From positions 1 to 64,000 of the forward strand of contig CAIMFY010000110.1 of the NCBI GenBank assembly GCA_903840415.1: a stretch of DNA of 64,000 nucleotides, given 5' to 3'. The translations under genes were made by a program, and so were the position numbers. This DNA is from an uncultured Opitutia bacterium. Its GTDB lineage: Bacteria > Verrucomicrobiota > Verrucomicrobiia > Opitutales > Opitutaceae. The notes below the pieces were generated by a model, which was not told where the DNA came from, did no database searches, and was given only the letters and a program-made list of their open reading frames with translations. Below, piece after piece: positions 44,571 to 54,697 of this stretch; the first letter of the stretch is position 1; each line of letters opens with the position of its first letter.

Positions 44571-46925
44571 ATGAACCTACCGACCCGCATCCTCGTCCTC
44601 GCCGCAATCCTCGCGACCCAGCACGTTTCGCGTGCGCAGATCACACCGCCGCCCGTCACCACGCTCGCGCCCTATGTCGTGACCGGAGTGCCCGTTGACG
44701 AATCCGTCAACCCGCTCACGCGCGAAACCGATGGCGTGCTCGGCGACGCCCGCAACCCGCTCGCAACGCCGCGGGCGTTCAGCACCGTCACCGCGGCGCT
44801 GGTGAATGAGCGCGCGATCGACGGCTTGCGCGAGATTCTCCAGTTTACGCCCGGCGCCTACGCGCCGTCGAGTTACGGTGAACTCACCGTCGCCTACATC
44901 CGCGGCGATGTCGCCGAGGCCTACGTCAACGGCCAGCGCCGCAGCAACAACCTCTACGGCTACCTCCCATCGTTCAACGGCGTCGAGGCCGTCGATGTCG
45001 TGCGCGGGCCCGGTTCGGTCGTCTTCGGCGCGGGCTACCTCACCGGCGGTTACGTCAACTACGTCACCAAACAGCCGCTCTTCTCCGGTCCGGCGACGAC
45101 TGTCACCACGCGCTTCGGCACCTGGACGCCCGGCTCGCGCACCTCGTTTACCAACGGCTCCGTCCAAATCGACTCCACCGCGCCCGTCTCCGACAAATTC
45201 GCATGGCGCCTCAGCTACGAGGGGAAAACCGGCGACACGTTTTTCCAACGCGCTGGCGTGAAAGACGACCGCAGCGATCTCTTCGGCGCGTTTACGTGGA
45301 AACCGGATTCGATCACCACGATCGCATTCAACGCCCAGTGGCTTTTCCAAAACGCGCCCGAGTCGCTCGGCGTCAACCGCGTCACGCAGGACCTCATCTG
45401 GCATTCGCTTTATTTCACCGGCACTTCGGCCGACGGTGCTTACAACCCCGGCCCGATTCCCGCCGCCGGCGAGGTGAAGCTCCGTCGCGACGCCACGCTC
45501 TACTCGCGCGGCGACTATGCCGAAGCCCACGCCGGTTCCGCGCAACTCATCGCGACCTTCGTGCCCTCGCCGTCGCTCACCGTCGTGAACCGCTCGCTCT
45601 ACGATCGCGTGAACCGCGAGCGCTACCTCCAGATGGAATACGCCGAGTTCGTCCGGCAAGACACGTTTGAGAACCGCACCGAAGCCCACCTCGATCTGCC
45701 GTCGGTCGGCGAATTCCCGCAGTCGGTCGTCGCCGGTGCGACGGTGCGCTGGTCGAAAGTCCGCGCATTCGAAAACTACGCCAACGAATACCTCTACAAT
45801 TTCGACATCACCAACCCGTCGCAGGTCTTCAACGAGTCGCGCGCGTTTCCCAATTCCTACCTCCCTGGCTCGCCCGGTCCCAATGGCGTCCTCTTTTTCT
45901 CACCGGTGGATCCGGTTTATCCGCATCCCGAGACCGGCGATTCGCGCGTCTGGAATCCCGCCATTTTCGTGCAGGACGAAATCAAATTTTATCACAACAT
46001 CAGCCTCCTCGCCGGCGCGCGCCTCGACGATTTTTCCGCCCGCGCAACCGATCCGCTGCCGCCCGCCGGCACGAAGTCCGCCTCGGCGTCGGCGAGCAAG
46101 GCCGCCGCCTCCGGCGATGCGAGCCTGCTCTTCCGCCCGTCGCGCACCGCCAGCTACTATGTCACGTGGCAGGCGGTCGCCGCCCAACACGGCAATGTCG
46201 GCGGCGGCGGCATCAGTCTCCAATCCGACGGCACGCTCGACGCCAACGATCTCCGCGACCGCAGCGATCTGCTCGAGGCCGGCGCGAAGTTTTCATTGCT
46301 CGAAAACAAATTCTACACCGGCGCCGCGCTCTTCAAGCAAAAGCGCGCCCACACTTCGATCGGCGACGTGCATAGCGACATCCGGGTGAGCGGCCTCGAA
46401 CTCGATGCCATTTACCAACCGAGCACGAACTTCAGCGCGACGCTCAACGCCACCTTGCAGCAGGGAAAATATCTCAACACCGCGCCGTTCCAGCTCGGCG
46501 GCCGCTCGATCCTCGACACGTTTGCGCTCGGCCGCGGCCCCGGCGGCCAGGGCAACGCGACCACCAGCTTTTCGCCTTTCGACGATCAAGTCGGCGTGGG
46601 CGACTGGCCGCTCGTCGGTTTCTCGCACGTGCTTTTCAACGGCAGCGTGCGCTACCGTTTCGGCAACGGCTTCGGCGCCGGTCTCGATGGCCAGTGGCAG
46701 AGCCCGCAGCGCGGCAACCTCGACAACGAGTGGCACATTCCCTCGCAATACACACTCAACGCCTCGTTTTTCTACGAAGCGAAAAAATGGTCCGCGAATC
46801 TCGACGTGCTCAATCTTACCGACCAGCACAACTGGATCCACAACGGCGACGCTTACACCGCGAGCGGGCTCATCATGCAGGAACTCCCGCTGCGAGTGCA
46901 GGGCTACGTCAAGAAGACGTTCTGA
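44571..46925 (+). CDS. TonB-dependent outer-membrane receptor, probably for thiamine
   Basis: The product has 784 residues from the ATG at 44571 with a signal peptide (RILVLAAILATQHVSRAQ). The plug domain includes the sequence VDVVRGPGSVVFGAGYLTGG, and the C-terminus ends in the aromatic Phe (VQGYVKKTF) of outer-membrane beta-barrels. The barrel has many amphipathic strands. The TPP riboswitch upstream means that it is shut down when thiamine pyrophosphate is plentiful. So the cargo is probably thiamine or a precursor; the sequence alone does not show this. Needs TonB/ExbBD energy from elsewhere. Confidence 0.88.
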   Translation: MNLPTRILVLAAILATQHVSRAQITPPPVTTLAPYVVTGVPVDESVNPLTRETDGVLGDARNPLATPRAFSTVTAALVNERAIDGLREILQFTPGAYAPSSYGELTVAYIRGDVAEAYVNGQRRSNNLYGYLPSFNGVEAVDVVRGPGSVVFGAGYLTGGYVNYVTKQPLFSGPATTVTTRFGTWTPGSRTSFTNGSVQIDSTAPVSDKFAWRLSYEGKTGDTFFQRAGVKDDRSDLFGAFTWKPDSITTIAFNAQWLFQNAPESLGVNRVTQDLIWHSLYFTGTSADGAYNPGPIPAAGEVKLRRDATLYSRGDYAEAHAGSAQLIATFVPSPSLTVVNRSLYDRVNRERYLQMEYAEFVRQDTFENRTEAHLDLPSVGEFPQSVVAGATVRWSKVRAFENYANEYLYNFDITNPSQVFNESRAFPNSYLPGSPGPNGVLFFSPVDPVYPHPETGDSRVWNPAIFVQDEIKFYHNISLLAGARLDDFSARATDPLPPAGTKSASASASKAAASGDASLLFRPSRTASYYVTWQAVAAQHGNVGGGGISLQSDGTLDANDLRDRSDLLEAGAKFSLLENKFYTGAALFKQKRAHTSIGDVHSDIRVSGLELDAIYQPSTNFSATLNATLQQGKYLNTAPFQLGGRSILDTFALGRGPGGQGNATTSFSPFDDQVGVGDWPLVGFSHVLFNGSVRYRFGNGFGAGLDGQWQSPQRGNLDNEWHIPSQYTLNASFFYEAKKWSANLDVLNLTDQHNWIHNGDAYTASGLIMQELPLRVQGYVKKTF

Positions 46926-47021
46926 AGGCACCGACGACCCGCAATGTTACAAACCGGTCACGTGATGCTCGAAAGATTGTCACTTGAGTTACTGCCACCA
47001 CGCTGCGGGCTAAACTCGACG

Positions 47022-47375
47022 ATGAAAATCCACCTCTTCAACAAGGATCAGCAGGCCGAACTTTTTCCCGCTGGCTCGTCGGTGTTTAGCGAAGGGGACA
47101 AGGGCGACGAGATGTTCGCGGTCATCGACGGCCAGGTTGACATTGTGATCCGGGGTAAAGTGGTCGAGACCATGGAGGCGGGCGGGGTGTTTGGCGAGAT
47201 GGCGCTCGTGGAGGAATTGCCGCGCACTGCCGCCGCCATCGTGAAGTCCGACGCAAAGCTGGTGCGGATCGATAAGAAGCGTTTTATGTTTCTGGTGCAG
47301 CAGAATCCTTTCTTCGCGCTCCAACTGATGACCATCATGGCGGATCGTTTGCGCCGGATGAACGAGAAGCTCTGA
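47022..47375 (+). CDS. Stand-alone cyclic-nucleotide-binding domain protein
   Basis: The product has 117 residues from the ATG at 47022. It is a single CRP-like cNMP-binding domain: FPAGSSVFSEGDKGDEMFAV, GGVFGEMALVEELPRTAAAI and KLVRIDKKRFMFLVQQNPFF. The phosphate-binding cassette keeps the Glu of FGEMAL and the Arg of PRTA, so it can be expected to bind cyclic nucleotide. There is no DNA-binding HTH. It lies between the thiamine receptor and the first TIR gene of the cluster, 156 bases before the latter. A regulatory role for the cluster is possible, not shown. Confidence 0.8.
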   Translation: MKIHLFNKDQQAELFPAGSSVFSEGDKGDEMFAVIDGQVDIVIRGKVVETMEAGGVFGEMALVEELPRTAAAIVKSDAKLVRIDKKRFMFLVQQNPFFALQLMTIMADRLRRMNEKL

Positions 47376-47531
47376 TTCTGTTCGCGGTCCCCGGCGTTGG
47401 CGGGTGGCGGCGGCTTGCCGCTGGCGTTCATACCGTCGTCGCGACGTGAGTGGCTCCGTCGGGGATCGGCCCGTTTCTCCTCGTCACGCCGCAAGTTGCT
47501 TGTCACTGGTTTACGCGTTCCGTTCCCGTCC

Positions 47532-49895
47532 GTGTCTGATCCAACTTCCATGCCCGCGATCCGCGCGGTCTTCCTCGGCTATGCCCGCGAGGACACGGCT
47601 GCTGCCTGCTGCATTGCCGACGCGTTGCGCGGTTTCGGCGTGGAAGTGTGGTTCGACCAGAGCGAGTTGCGCGGCGGCGATGCATGGGACCAAAAAATCC
47701 GCCAGCAAATTAAGGACTGCGCCCTCTTCGTCCCGGTGATTTCCGCGCATACCGAGGCTCGGGGCGAAGGCTATTTCCGGCTCGAATGGAAACTCGCCGA
47801 CGAGCGCACCCACCTCATGGCGAAAGGCGTGCCGTTCCTCCTCCCCGTGGTCGTCGATGCGATCGCCGACGGCGACGCGATGGCGCCGGACAGTTTCCGC
47901 GCCGTGCAATGGACCCGCCTGCCCGCCGGCGCGCCGACACCGGAATTTGTCTCGCACGTGAAACGCCTGCTCGATGCGCCGCGTAAATCTCAGCCCGGCA
48001 GCGCGCGCCCCGCGTCTGCCGCTCCCCTCGCGGCCACTCCGCGCTCCACCGGAATTCCCCTGTGGCTCGGTGCCGTGGTGGGAATCGCGCTGCTCGGCGC
48101 TGTCGCCTTCTTCGCGCTGCGCTCCGCCCCGAAAGAAAGTGCCCCGGTCGCACCGGCAACCTCCGTCGCGGAAACGAAACCGACTCCCTCGCCTCTCACT
48201 CCCAGTCCGTTGCCCGCGGCGAGGAAAGTCGCCGACAAATCCATCGCCGTCCTCCCGTTTACAAACATGAGCGACGAGAAGGCCAGCGCCTTCTTCGCCG
48301 ACGGTGTCCACGAGGACATCCTCACAGACCTCGCGCTCATCCCCGAGCTCAAGGTCGTCTCGCGCACGACGGTCACTCAATATCGCGATACCAAGAAGAC
48401 GATGAAGCAGATCGGCGACGAGCTGGGCGTGTCCTACATTCTCGAAGGCAGCGTGCGCCGCGTCGGCAACAAAGTTCGAGTGACCGGCCAGCTCATCAAC
48501 GCGCGCACCGACGAACACGTCTGGGCGAAGAAATACGATCGCGACATCACCGATGTCTTTGCGATCCAAGCGAGCCTCGCCGACGAGATCGCGACGGCAC
48601 TGCAGGCCGCCATCACGCCGGAGGCCAAGAAGCAGATCGAGCGGCGGCCCACGGAAAACCCCGTCGCTTACGATGCGTTTCTGCAAGGCCGCGACACGAT
48701 CAATAAAATGCCCAGCGGTCGCCGCGCCGATCTCGTGAAGGCGGAAGGATTCTTCCAGACGGCCGTCGAGCAGGATCCGACCTTTGCGGTCGCTTGGGGC
48801 CAAATGGCAGCGGTGCATGCGCGATTATCGTTCTACAGTTTGGACGCTTCGCCCGAGCGACTGGCGCGCGGCGAGGCGGCTATCGCCAACGCCGTCCGGC
48901 TCGCGCCCGATTCGCCGGACGTGATTCGCTCCGTCGGCACCTTTGCCTACTACGCCCACCGCGACTACGTGACGGCGCGGGAGCAATACGAGAAAATCGC
49001 CCGACTTCAGCCTAACGATCCCACCGTGTTCGAGTCCCTTGGCTTGATTCAACGCCGGCAAGGCCACTGGGCGGAGTCGCTCGCCAATCTTCGTAAAGCC
49101 ACGGAACTCGACCCTGGCAACGCGGGCTACTGGCGAGGGCTGATCCAGTCGTTCCAGAATCTCCGCCGTTGGGACGAGGCCATCGCGGGCCAGCGCCGGC
49201 TGGTCGCCATGCTACCTGACAGCCGGCGTGATCGGCGAGCCTTGGCCGATTATGTTTTTTACGCTACCGGCTCGCGCACAGAACGTGACGCCTTTCTCAC
49301 TCGCGAAACCGCGACTGAGCCCGATTCACCTCTCAGCCTCATGATTCGAAAGGTCTACGCCGCACGCGATGACTATGCGGAGTTCAAGCGACTCGATGCG
49401 CTTCAACCATTCTACGACGGCGAGGATGAGTTCATCGGCTACCACGCGGATCAGGCGGTCAGAAGCGCCGCGGTTTACGCGGCCCACGGCGACATGGCTG
49501 CGGCCCGCGCGCGAATCGCGGATTTCCCCGCAGATTTTTGCGCTCGCTTGCAACGCGAGCCGACCAATCCTGTCGTTCTCTTCAATTTGGCGAGGGCCGA
49601 GGCACTCCTTGGGCACGGGGATGAAGCCGTGCGACTGGCCGAGAAAGCGCGGGAGCTGCTCCCCGAATCCCGCGATGCGCTGGACGGAACGAGCCACCTT
49701 GAGTTGGCGGCCGAAGTCTTCGCGCTGACGGGTGACAAGGACCGCGCGATCGCGCTGCTGACCCGCGTGCTGCAGGTGTCTTCTGGCGTCTGCGTTCGCC
49801 AGCTCCGGGAATATGTGGAACTCGCGCCGCTGCGCGGCGACCCGCGCTTCGAGGCGCTGCTCAACGACCCGAAGAACAGCGCCCCGCAGCTCTGA
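47532..49895 (+). CDS. TIR-transmembrane-TolB_N-TPR protein (TIR paralogue 2)
   Basis: The product has 787 residues from a GTG at 47532; an ATG at 47550 is the alternative. The TIR domain (about 10-148) has FLGYARED (Gly in place of the usual Ser), WFDQSELRGGDAWD and FRLEWKLA with the likely catalytic Glu at 85. A membrane helix is at about 177-196 (LWLGAVVGIALLGAVAFFAL). A TolB_N-like domain begins at about 235 (KSIAVLPFTNMSDEK), followed by TPR repeats to the end. It is the first gene of a three-gene TIR block: the next starts 3 bases after its stop. Its TolB_N domain is nearly identical to paralogue 3, so the two arose by recent tandem duplication. Confidence 0.87.
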   Translation: MSDPTSMPAIRAVFLGYAREDTAAACCIADALRGFGVEVWFDQSELRGGDAWDQKIRQQIKDCALFVPVISAHTEARGEGYFRLEWKLADERTHLMAKGVPFLLPVVVDAIADGDAMAPDSFRAVQWTRLPAGAPTPEFVSHVKRLLDAPRKSQPGSARPASAAPLAATPRSTGIPLWLGAVVGIALLGAVAFFALRSAPKESAPVAPATSVAETKPTPSPLTPSPLPAARKVADKSIAVLPFTNMSDEKASAFFADGVHEDILTDLALIPELKVVSRTTVTQYRDTKKTMKQIGDELGVSYILEGSVRRVGNKVRVTGQLINARTDEHVWAKKYDRDITDVFAIQASLADEIATALQAAITPEAKKQIERRPTENPVAYDAFLQGRDTINKMPSGRRADLVKAEGFFQTAVEQDPTFAVAWGQMAAVHARLSFYSLDASPERLARGEAAIANAVRLAPDSPDVIRSVGTFAYYAHRDYVTAREQYEKIARLQPNDPTVFESLGLIQRRQGHWAESLANLRKATELDPGNAGYWRGLIQSFQNLRRWDEAIAGQRRLVAMLPDSRRDRRALADYVFYATGSRTERDAFLTRETATEPDSPLSLMIRKVYAARDDYAEFKRLDALQPFYDGEDEFIGYHADQAVRSAAVYAAHGDMAAARARIADFPADFCARLQREPTNPVVLFNLARAEALLGHGDEAVRLAEKARELLPESRDALDGTSHLELAAEVFALTGDKDRAIALLTRVLQVSSGVCVRQLREYVELAPLRGDPRFEALLNDPKNSAPQL

Positions 49896-49898
49896 GCC

Positions 49899-52259
49899 AT
49901 GAGCGAAGCGACCTCCGCCATCTTCATCAGCTACGCGCACGAGGACGCCGTCGCGGCGGACCGCATCGCGGAGGCGCTGCGCAGCCACGGCATCGAAGTG
50001 TGGTTCGACCAAAACGAACTGCGCGGCGGCGAGGCGTGGGACCAAAAAATCCGCGGTCAGATCCGCTCCTGCACGCTGCTGATTCCAATTGTTTCCGCGC
50101 ACACGCAGGGGCGCGGCGAGGGTTATTTCCGCCGCGAGTGGAAACTCGCCGCGGAGCGCACGCACGACATGGCGGCGGGGATTCCGTTTCTCGTGCCCGT
50201 CGTGATCGATGACACCGCCGAGTCCGCGGCGATGGTGCCGGAGGAATTCATGCGCGTGCAGTGGACTCGCCTGCAGCACGGCCGGACGACGCCGCAATTC
50301 GCCGCGCAAGTGAAACGCCTGCTCGAAGCGCCGCGCGCCGCTGCACCCACGCGACCCGCATTTCCCGTCGCGGCGCCGGCCGCGACTGCCGTGCCCGCAC
50401 CGGCCGTCGCCGCGCCGGGCGCGACCGGCGTTCCGATCTGGGCGGTTGCGGCGGGTGGCGTCGTGTTGCTCGGCGCCGTCGCTTACTTCGCGCTGCGTCC
50501 CGCGCCGAAAGAGCCGACCGCGCCGGCGAAAGTGGCTGCGGAAACCAAAGCTGCGCCAGCTGCTGCGCTCGCACCCGCTGCGCCGAAAGCCGCCGACAAA
50601 TCCATCGCCGTCCTCCCGTTCACCAACATGAGCGAGGAGAAGGACAGCGCGTTCTTCGCCGACGGCGTCCACGAAGACTTGCTCACCAACCTCGCGCTCG
50701 TGCCCGAGTTGAAAGTCGTTTCGCGCACGACGGTCACACAGTATCGCGACTCGAAAAAAACGATGAAGCAAATCGGCGACGAGCTTGGTGTCGCCTACAT
50801 TCTCGAGGGCAGCGTGCGCCGCGTAGGCAACAAAGTCCGCGTGACTGGCCAGCTCATCAACGCCCGCACCGACGAGCACGTCTGGGCGAAAAACTACGAC
50901 CGCGACCTCACCGACATCTTCGCGATTCAGGCCAGTCTCTCGCAGGAAATCGCGAGCGCGCTGCAGGCGGCCATCACGCCATCGGCGCAGAAATTCCTCG
51001 AGCGCCGGCCGACCGAAAATCCGGTTGCCTATGACGCGTTTCTCAAGGGCCGAACCATCCGCAACACGATGGTCAGCGGCCGGCCGGCGCCACTCAAGCA
51101 GGCGGAGGAGTTTTTCCAGTCCGCCGTCGATCAGGACCCGAAGTTTGCCGCCGCGTGGGGCGAGCTCGCCGTGGCGCATGCGCTGCACGCGTTTTGGGAA
51201 ATCGACAAGACGCCCGCCCGCCTCGCGCGAGGCGATGCCGCGATTGCGCACGCCGTGGAGCTCGCGCCCGACTCGCCCGATGTGATCAGTCAGGTCGGCA
51301 CCTACGCCTATTACGCGCACCGTGATTACGCCAAGGCCACCGAGCAGTTTGAAAAGCTCGCTCGCCTCAAGCCGAACGATCCCACGGTATTCAGTTCACT
51401 CGGGCTGATCCAGCGTCGGCAGGGGCGGTGGGCCGAATCGCTGCTCAATACCCGCCGTGCCGCAGAACTCGATCCTGGTAACGTCAACAACTCGCGTAAC
51501 CTGATCTCGACGTTGCTGTCGGGCCGGCGCTGGCCCGAGCTGCTCGCGGAGCAGCGCCGATTGATGACATTGGTCGACGACAAGGTCCGCGCGCAGTCCT
51601 ACCTGGCGCGGCTTACGTTCTATGCGAGTGGCTCAACCAAGGAAATGGACGGTTTCCTCGCGAGCCTGCCGTCCGAAGAGGCGAGTTCTCCGGATCAGGT
51701 TCTCGTGCGCAAATCGATCGCGGAGGATCGTGGCGATTTTGCGGAATACATCCGCCTCGACCGGCTTCAGCCTTACAACAACATCGATGGGCAAGAGCGC
51801 TACAGGCAGGCGCTTGACGCCGCGACCGTTTACGCGGCCAGCGGGGATTTGGCGGGTGTGCGCCGCCGGCTTGCGGATTTCCCGGCCGAGTTGCGGGCCC
51901 GGATCTCGACCGAGCCTACCAACGCCCGCATCCGCGGCGAACTCGGTCTGATGGAGGCGCTGCTGCGCAACAAGAGCGAAGCCGTCCGCCTAGCGCGCGA
52001 AGGTGCCGAGATGCTGCCCGAATCGCGCGATGCGCTCGACGGTGTGAATTTTTCGCTTTGGATCCTGCTGCGAGTTTACGCGTGGACCGGCGACAAGGAT
52101 CGCGCCCTCGCCGCGCTGGAGCACCTCCTGCACATGCCGAGTCAAGCGGCGGCCGGAACCTACGCGCTTCGCTCCGGTCCGTGGCTCGCGCCGCTGCGCG
52201 GCAACCCGCGCTTCGAGGCGCTGCTGAACGACCCGGTGAACAACGCGCCGCTGTTCTAA
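49899..52259 (+). CDS. TIR-transmembrane-TolB_N-TPR protein (TIR paralogue 3)
   Basis: The product has 786 residues. The TIR domain (about 6-143) has AIFISYAHED, WFDQNELRGGEAWD and FRREWKLA (Glu80). A linker rich in Ala and Pro is followed by the membrane helix (IWAVAAGGVVLLGAVAYFAL, 180-199). The TolB_N domain starts at about 233 (KSIAVLPFTNMSEEKDSAFF), and TPR-type helical repeats follow. It lies 3 bases after paralogue 2 and 2 bases before paralogue 4, so the three are very likely cotranscribed. Close similarity to paralogue 2 drops in the TPR part, which suggests that the sensor ends have diverged. Confidence 0.88.
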   Translation: MSEATSAIFISYAHEDAVAADRIAEALRSHGIEVWFDQNELRGGEAWDQKIRGQIRSCTLLIPIVSAHTQGRGEGYFRREWKLAAERTHDMAAGIPFLVPVVIDDTAESAAMVPEEFMRVQWTRLQHGRTTPQFAAQVKRLLEAPRAAAPTRPAFPVAAPAATAVPAPAVAAPGATGVPIWAVAAGGVVLLGAVAYFALRPAPKEPTAPAKVAAETKAAPAAALAPAAPKAADKSIAVLPFTNMSEEKDSAFFADGVHEDLLTNLALVPELKVVSRTTVTQYRDSKKTMKQIGDELGVAYILEGSVRRVGNKVRVTGQLINARTDEHVWAKNYDRDLTDIFAIQASLSQEIASALQAAITPSAQKFLERRPTENPVAYDAFLKGRTIRNTMVSGRPAPLKQAEEFFQSAVDQDPKFAAAWGELAVAHALHAFWEIDKTPARLARGDAAIAHAVELAPDSPDVISQVGTYAYYAHRDYAKATEQFEKLARLKPNDPTVFSSLGLIQRRQGRWAESLLNTRRAAELDPGNVNNSRNLISTLLSGRRWPELLAEQRRLMTLVDDKVRAQSYLARLTFYASGSTKEMDGFLASLPSEEASSPDQVLVRKSIAEDRGDFAEYIRLDRLQPYNNIDGQERYRQALDAATVYAASGDLAGVRRRLADFPAELRARISTEPTNARIRGELGLMEALLRNKSEAVRLAREGAEMLPESRDALDGVNFSLWILLRVYAWTGDKDRALAALEHLLHMPSQAAAGTYALRSGPWLAPLRGNPRFEALLNDPVNNAPLF

Positions 52260-52261
52260 AA

Positions 52262-54622
52262 ATGAGCGACGCCACCAAAGCCGTTTTTCTCAGCTACGCC
52301 CGCGAGGACACCGCGGCGGCGCGGCGCATCGCGGATGCGTTGCGGGCCTTCGGCGTCGAGGTGTGGTTTGATCAAAGCGAGCTGCGCGGTGGCGACTCGT
52401 GGGACACGAAGATTCGGACGCAGATCAAAACGTGTGCGCTGTTTGTGCCGCTCATCTCGCAGCGCACGGAGGAGCGGCACGAGGGCTACTTCCGCCGCGA
52501 GTGGAAACTCGCCATCGATCGCACGCACGACATGGCCGGCAGCAAGGCCTTCATCGTGCCCGTGGTGATCGACGGGACGCGCGAGGCCGACGCGTCGGTG
52601 CCGGAGGAATTCATGCGCTACCAGTGGACACGGCTTGCCGACGGCGAGCCCACCCCGGAGTTTGTGATGCAGGTGAAGCGACTGCTGGAGGCGCCGAAAA
52701 AGTCGGCGGTCACCGCGGCGCCGAAGGAGAGTTTGTCTGTGAAGCCCGTGTTGGTTTCTGCGCCCGCACACACCTACGAATCCGCACCAGCGGCGTCGCG
52801 TTTACCCGTCGTGCTAGGCGGCATTGCGGTGGCCGCGATTGTGGTGGCGATTTATTTTGCACTGCGTCCGGCCACGAAAGAGCCCGTCGCGGCCTTGCCG
52901 CCGCCGCGGCCGGTGGCCGAGGCCAAGACAGCGCCGGCTCCGATCGTGGCCGCGCCGGCGATCAACGAAAAGTCCCTCGCCGTCCTGCCGTTCGCCAACA
53001 TGAGTGAGGAGAAGGACAGCGGGTTTTTCTCCGACGGCATTCACGAGGACATTCTGACAAATCTCGCGCTCATCCGCGAACTGCACGTCGTTTCGCGCAC
53101 CTCGGTCATGCAGTATCGCAATACGATGAAGACGATCCGCCAGATCGCGCAGGAGCTCGGCGTCGCCTACGTGCTCGAGGGCAGCGTGCGGCGCGCGGGT
53201 AACAAGGTGCGCGTGACCGGCCAGCTCATCCGCGCCGCGACCGACGAGCATGTCTGGGCAAAAAATTACGACCGCGATCTGACGGACATTTTTTCGATCC
53301 AGAGCGCGCTCGCGACCGAGATCGCCGGCGCGTTGCAGGCTGCGCTCTCACCGCAGGAGAAGCAACTCCTTGACCGCCGTCCGACCGACAATCTCGCTGC
53401 CTACGACGCCTACGTGAAGGCGCGGCAGCTGCGGCAAAATGTTAGCAGTGTGCTGGGTGATTGGCTCCAAGCTGAGGTTCTGTTGAAGCAGGCGGTGCAG
53501 CTCGACCCCAAGTTCGCGGCGGCTTGGGCTGAGTTGGGTGCGTTTCATGCTCAAGGTTATTTCAACGAGATCGATCACTCGCCCGCGCGACTCGCGACGG
53601 CAAAGGAGGCCATCGAGACGGCCGTGCGGCTGGCACCCGATGCGCCGGAGGTAATTGAGAAGCTCGGCGATTACTATTACTACGGTTATCGGGACTACCC
53701 ACGCGCCACCGAGCAATACCAGCGCCTCGCGGTCTTGCGGCCAAACGATGCCGCCGTCTACGGATCGCTTGGCCTCATTCACCGTCGGCAGGGTCGTTTC
53801 GCGGAATCGTTGGGTGAATTGCGCCATGCGGCTCAGCTTGAGCCGGGCAACTTGCGCTATGTGCGGACACTCGGAGAACTCACGCTGGCCCTTTGCCTCT
53901 ACGAGGAGGCCGCCATCGCACAGCAGCGAGTGATCGCCCTCACGGCCGGCGACCTGGCCAACGTTGCGCAAGCCACCGCGATCCCCTTCCTGGCCCGCGG
54001 ATCATTGCGGGAAGCGGACGAATTGATCGCGAAGCTTTCGCCGGAACAGCGACACGATCCGCTGGTGGTCGGGCTGCTCAAGAATTTTGCCCTCGCCGCG
54101 GGCGATTTCAAAGGCTTCGTGGCGCTCGATCAGCAACTTCGCTACTACGATGGCTTCGGCAGCCCGCATGGCGCGCAGGATCTGAATGCCGCTTACGTGT
54201 TCGCGGCCCTCGGCGATCGCATCGCGGCAAAGGCGCGCGCTGCCGACGCGGTGGCCGATCTCAAGGCCCAATTGGAAAAACAGCCCGGCAGCGCAACCCT
54301 ATGGTCCAGTCTTGGCGGCGCCTACGTGTTGCTTGGAGATCGGGTCGAGGCGCTCCGATGTGCCCAGCAGGCAATGAACCTCGTCCCCGAGGCGAAAGAT
54401 GCGGTGGCTGGCCCAGGCTTCAGCCTGACCTACGCCTCATGCCTCGCTTGGCTCGGCGATAAGGACCGCGCGCTGGCCGAGCTGGCGAGACTGCTGCGCA
54501 CGCCGTTTGGCGAGAATATTTACTCGGCAAAATTCGGCACCGCGTGGTTCCCGCTGCGCGGCGACCCGCGCTTCGAAGCGCTCGTCAGTGATCCGAAGAA
54601 CAACGCGCCGATCGTGCCGTGA
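52262..54622 (+). CDS. TIR-transmembrane-TolB_N-TPR protein (TIR paralogue 4)
   Basis: The product has 786 residues from the ATG at 52262, 2 bases after the previous stop; the frame upstream is a shadow of paralogue 3. The TIR domain has AVFLSYARED, WFDQSELRGGDSWDTKI and FRREWKLA (Glu80). The membrane helix is at 182-201 (PVVLGGIAVAAIVVAIYFAL). The TolB_N domain starts at about 236 (KSLAVLPFANMSEEKDSGFF). TPR repeats make up the rest. It ends the first TIR block; 75 bases later a pRiA4b-like gene begins. Confidence 0.87.
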   Translation: MSDATKAVFLSYAREDTAAARRIADALRAFGVEVWFDQSELRGGDSWDTKIRTQIKTCALFVPLISQRTEERHEGYFRREWKLAIDRTHDMAGSKAFIVPVVIDGTREADASVPEEFMRYQWTRLADGEPTPEFVMQVKRLLEAPKKSAVTAAPKESLSVKPVLVSAPAHTYESAPAASRLPVVLGGIAVAAIVVAIYFALRPATKEPVAALPPPRPVAEAKTAPAPIVAAPAINEKSLAVLPFANMSEEKDSGFFSDGIHEDILTNLALIRELHVVSRTSVMQYRNTMKTIRQIAQELGVAYVLEGSVRRAGNKVRVTGQLIRAATDEHVWAKNYDRDLTDIFSIQSALATEIAGALQAALSPQEKQLLDRRPTDNLAAYDAYVKARQLRQNVSSVLGDWLQAEVLLKQAVQLDPKFAAAWAELGAFHAQGYFNEIDHSPARLATAKEAIETAVRLAPDAPEVIEKLGDYYYYGYRDYPRATEQYQRLAVLRPNDAAVYGSLGLIHRRQGRFAESLGELRHAAQLEPGNLRYVRTLGELTLALCLYEEAAIAQQRVIALTAGDLANVAQATAIPFLARGSLREADELIAKLSPEQRHDPLVVGLLKNFALAAGDFKGFVALDQQLRYYDGFGSPHGAQDLNAAYVFAALGDRIAAKARAADAVADLKAQLEKQPGSATLWSSLGGAYVLLGDRVEALRCAQQAMNLVPEAKDAVAGPGFSLTYASCLAWLGDKDRALAELARLLRTPFGENIYSAKFGTAWFPLRGDPRFEALVSDPKNNAPIVP

Positions 54623-54697
54623 CCGAAGTGGCGGCGCCGAGGGCAGGCGCGGCGAACGCTTGCCCGCCGCCCGCGGGATGGTTCAAATCTCGACCGC

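Noticed and set aside
49326-51320. 664-residue antisense open frame over TIR paralogues 2 and 3
   Set aside because: It spans two real genes in antisense, has no recognisable motif, and matches the pattern of long shadow frames seen over every other GC-rich gene in the window.
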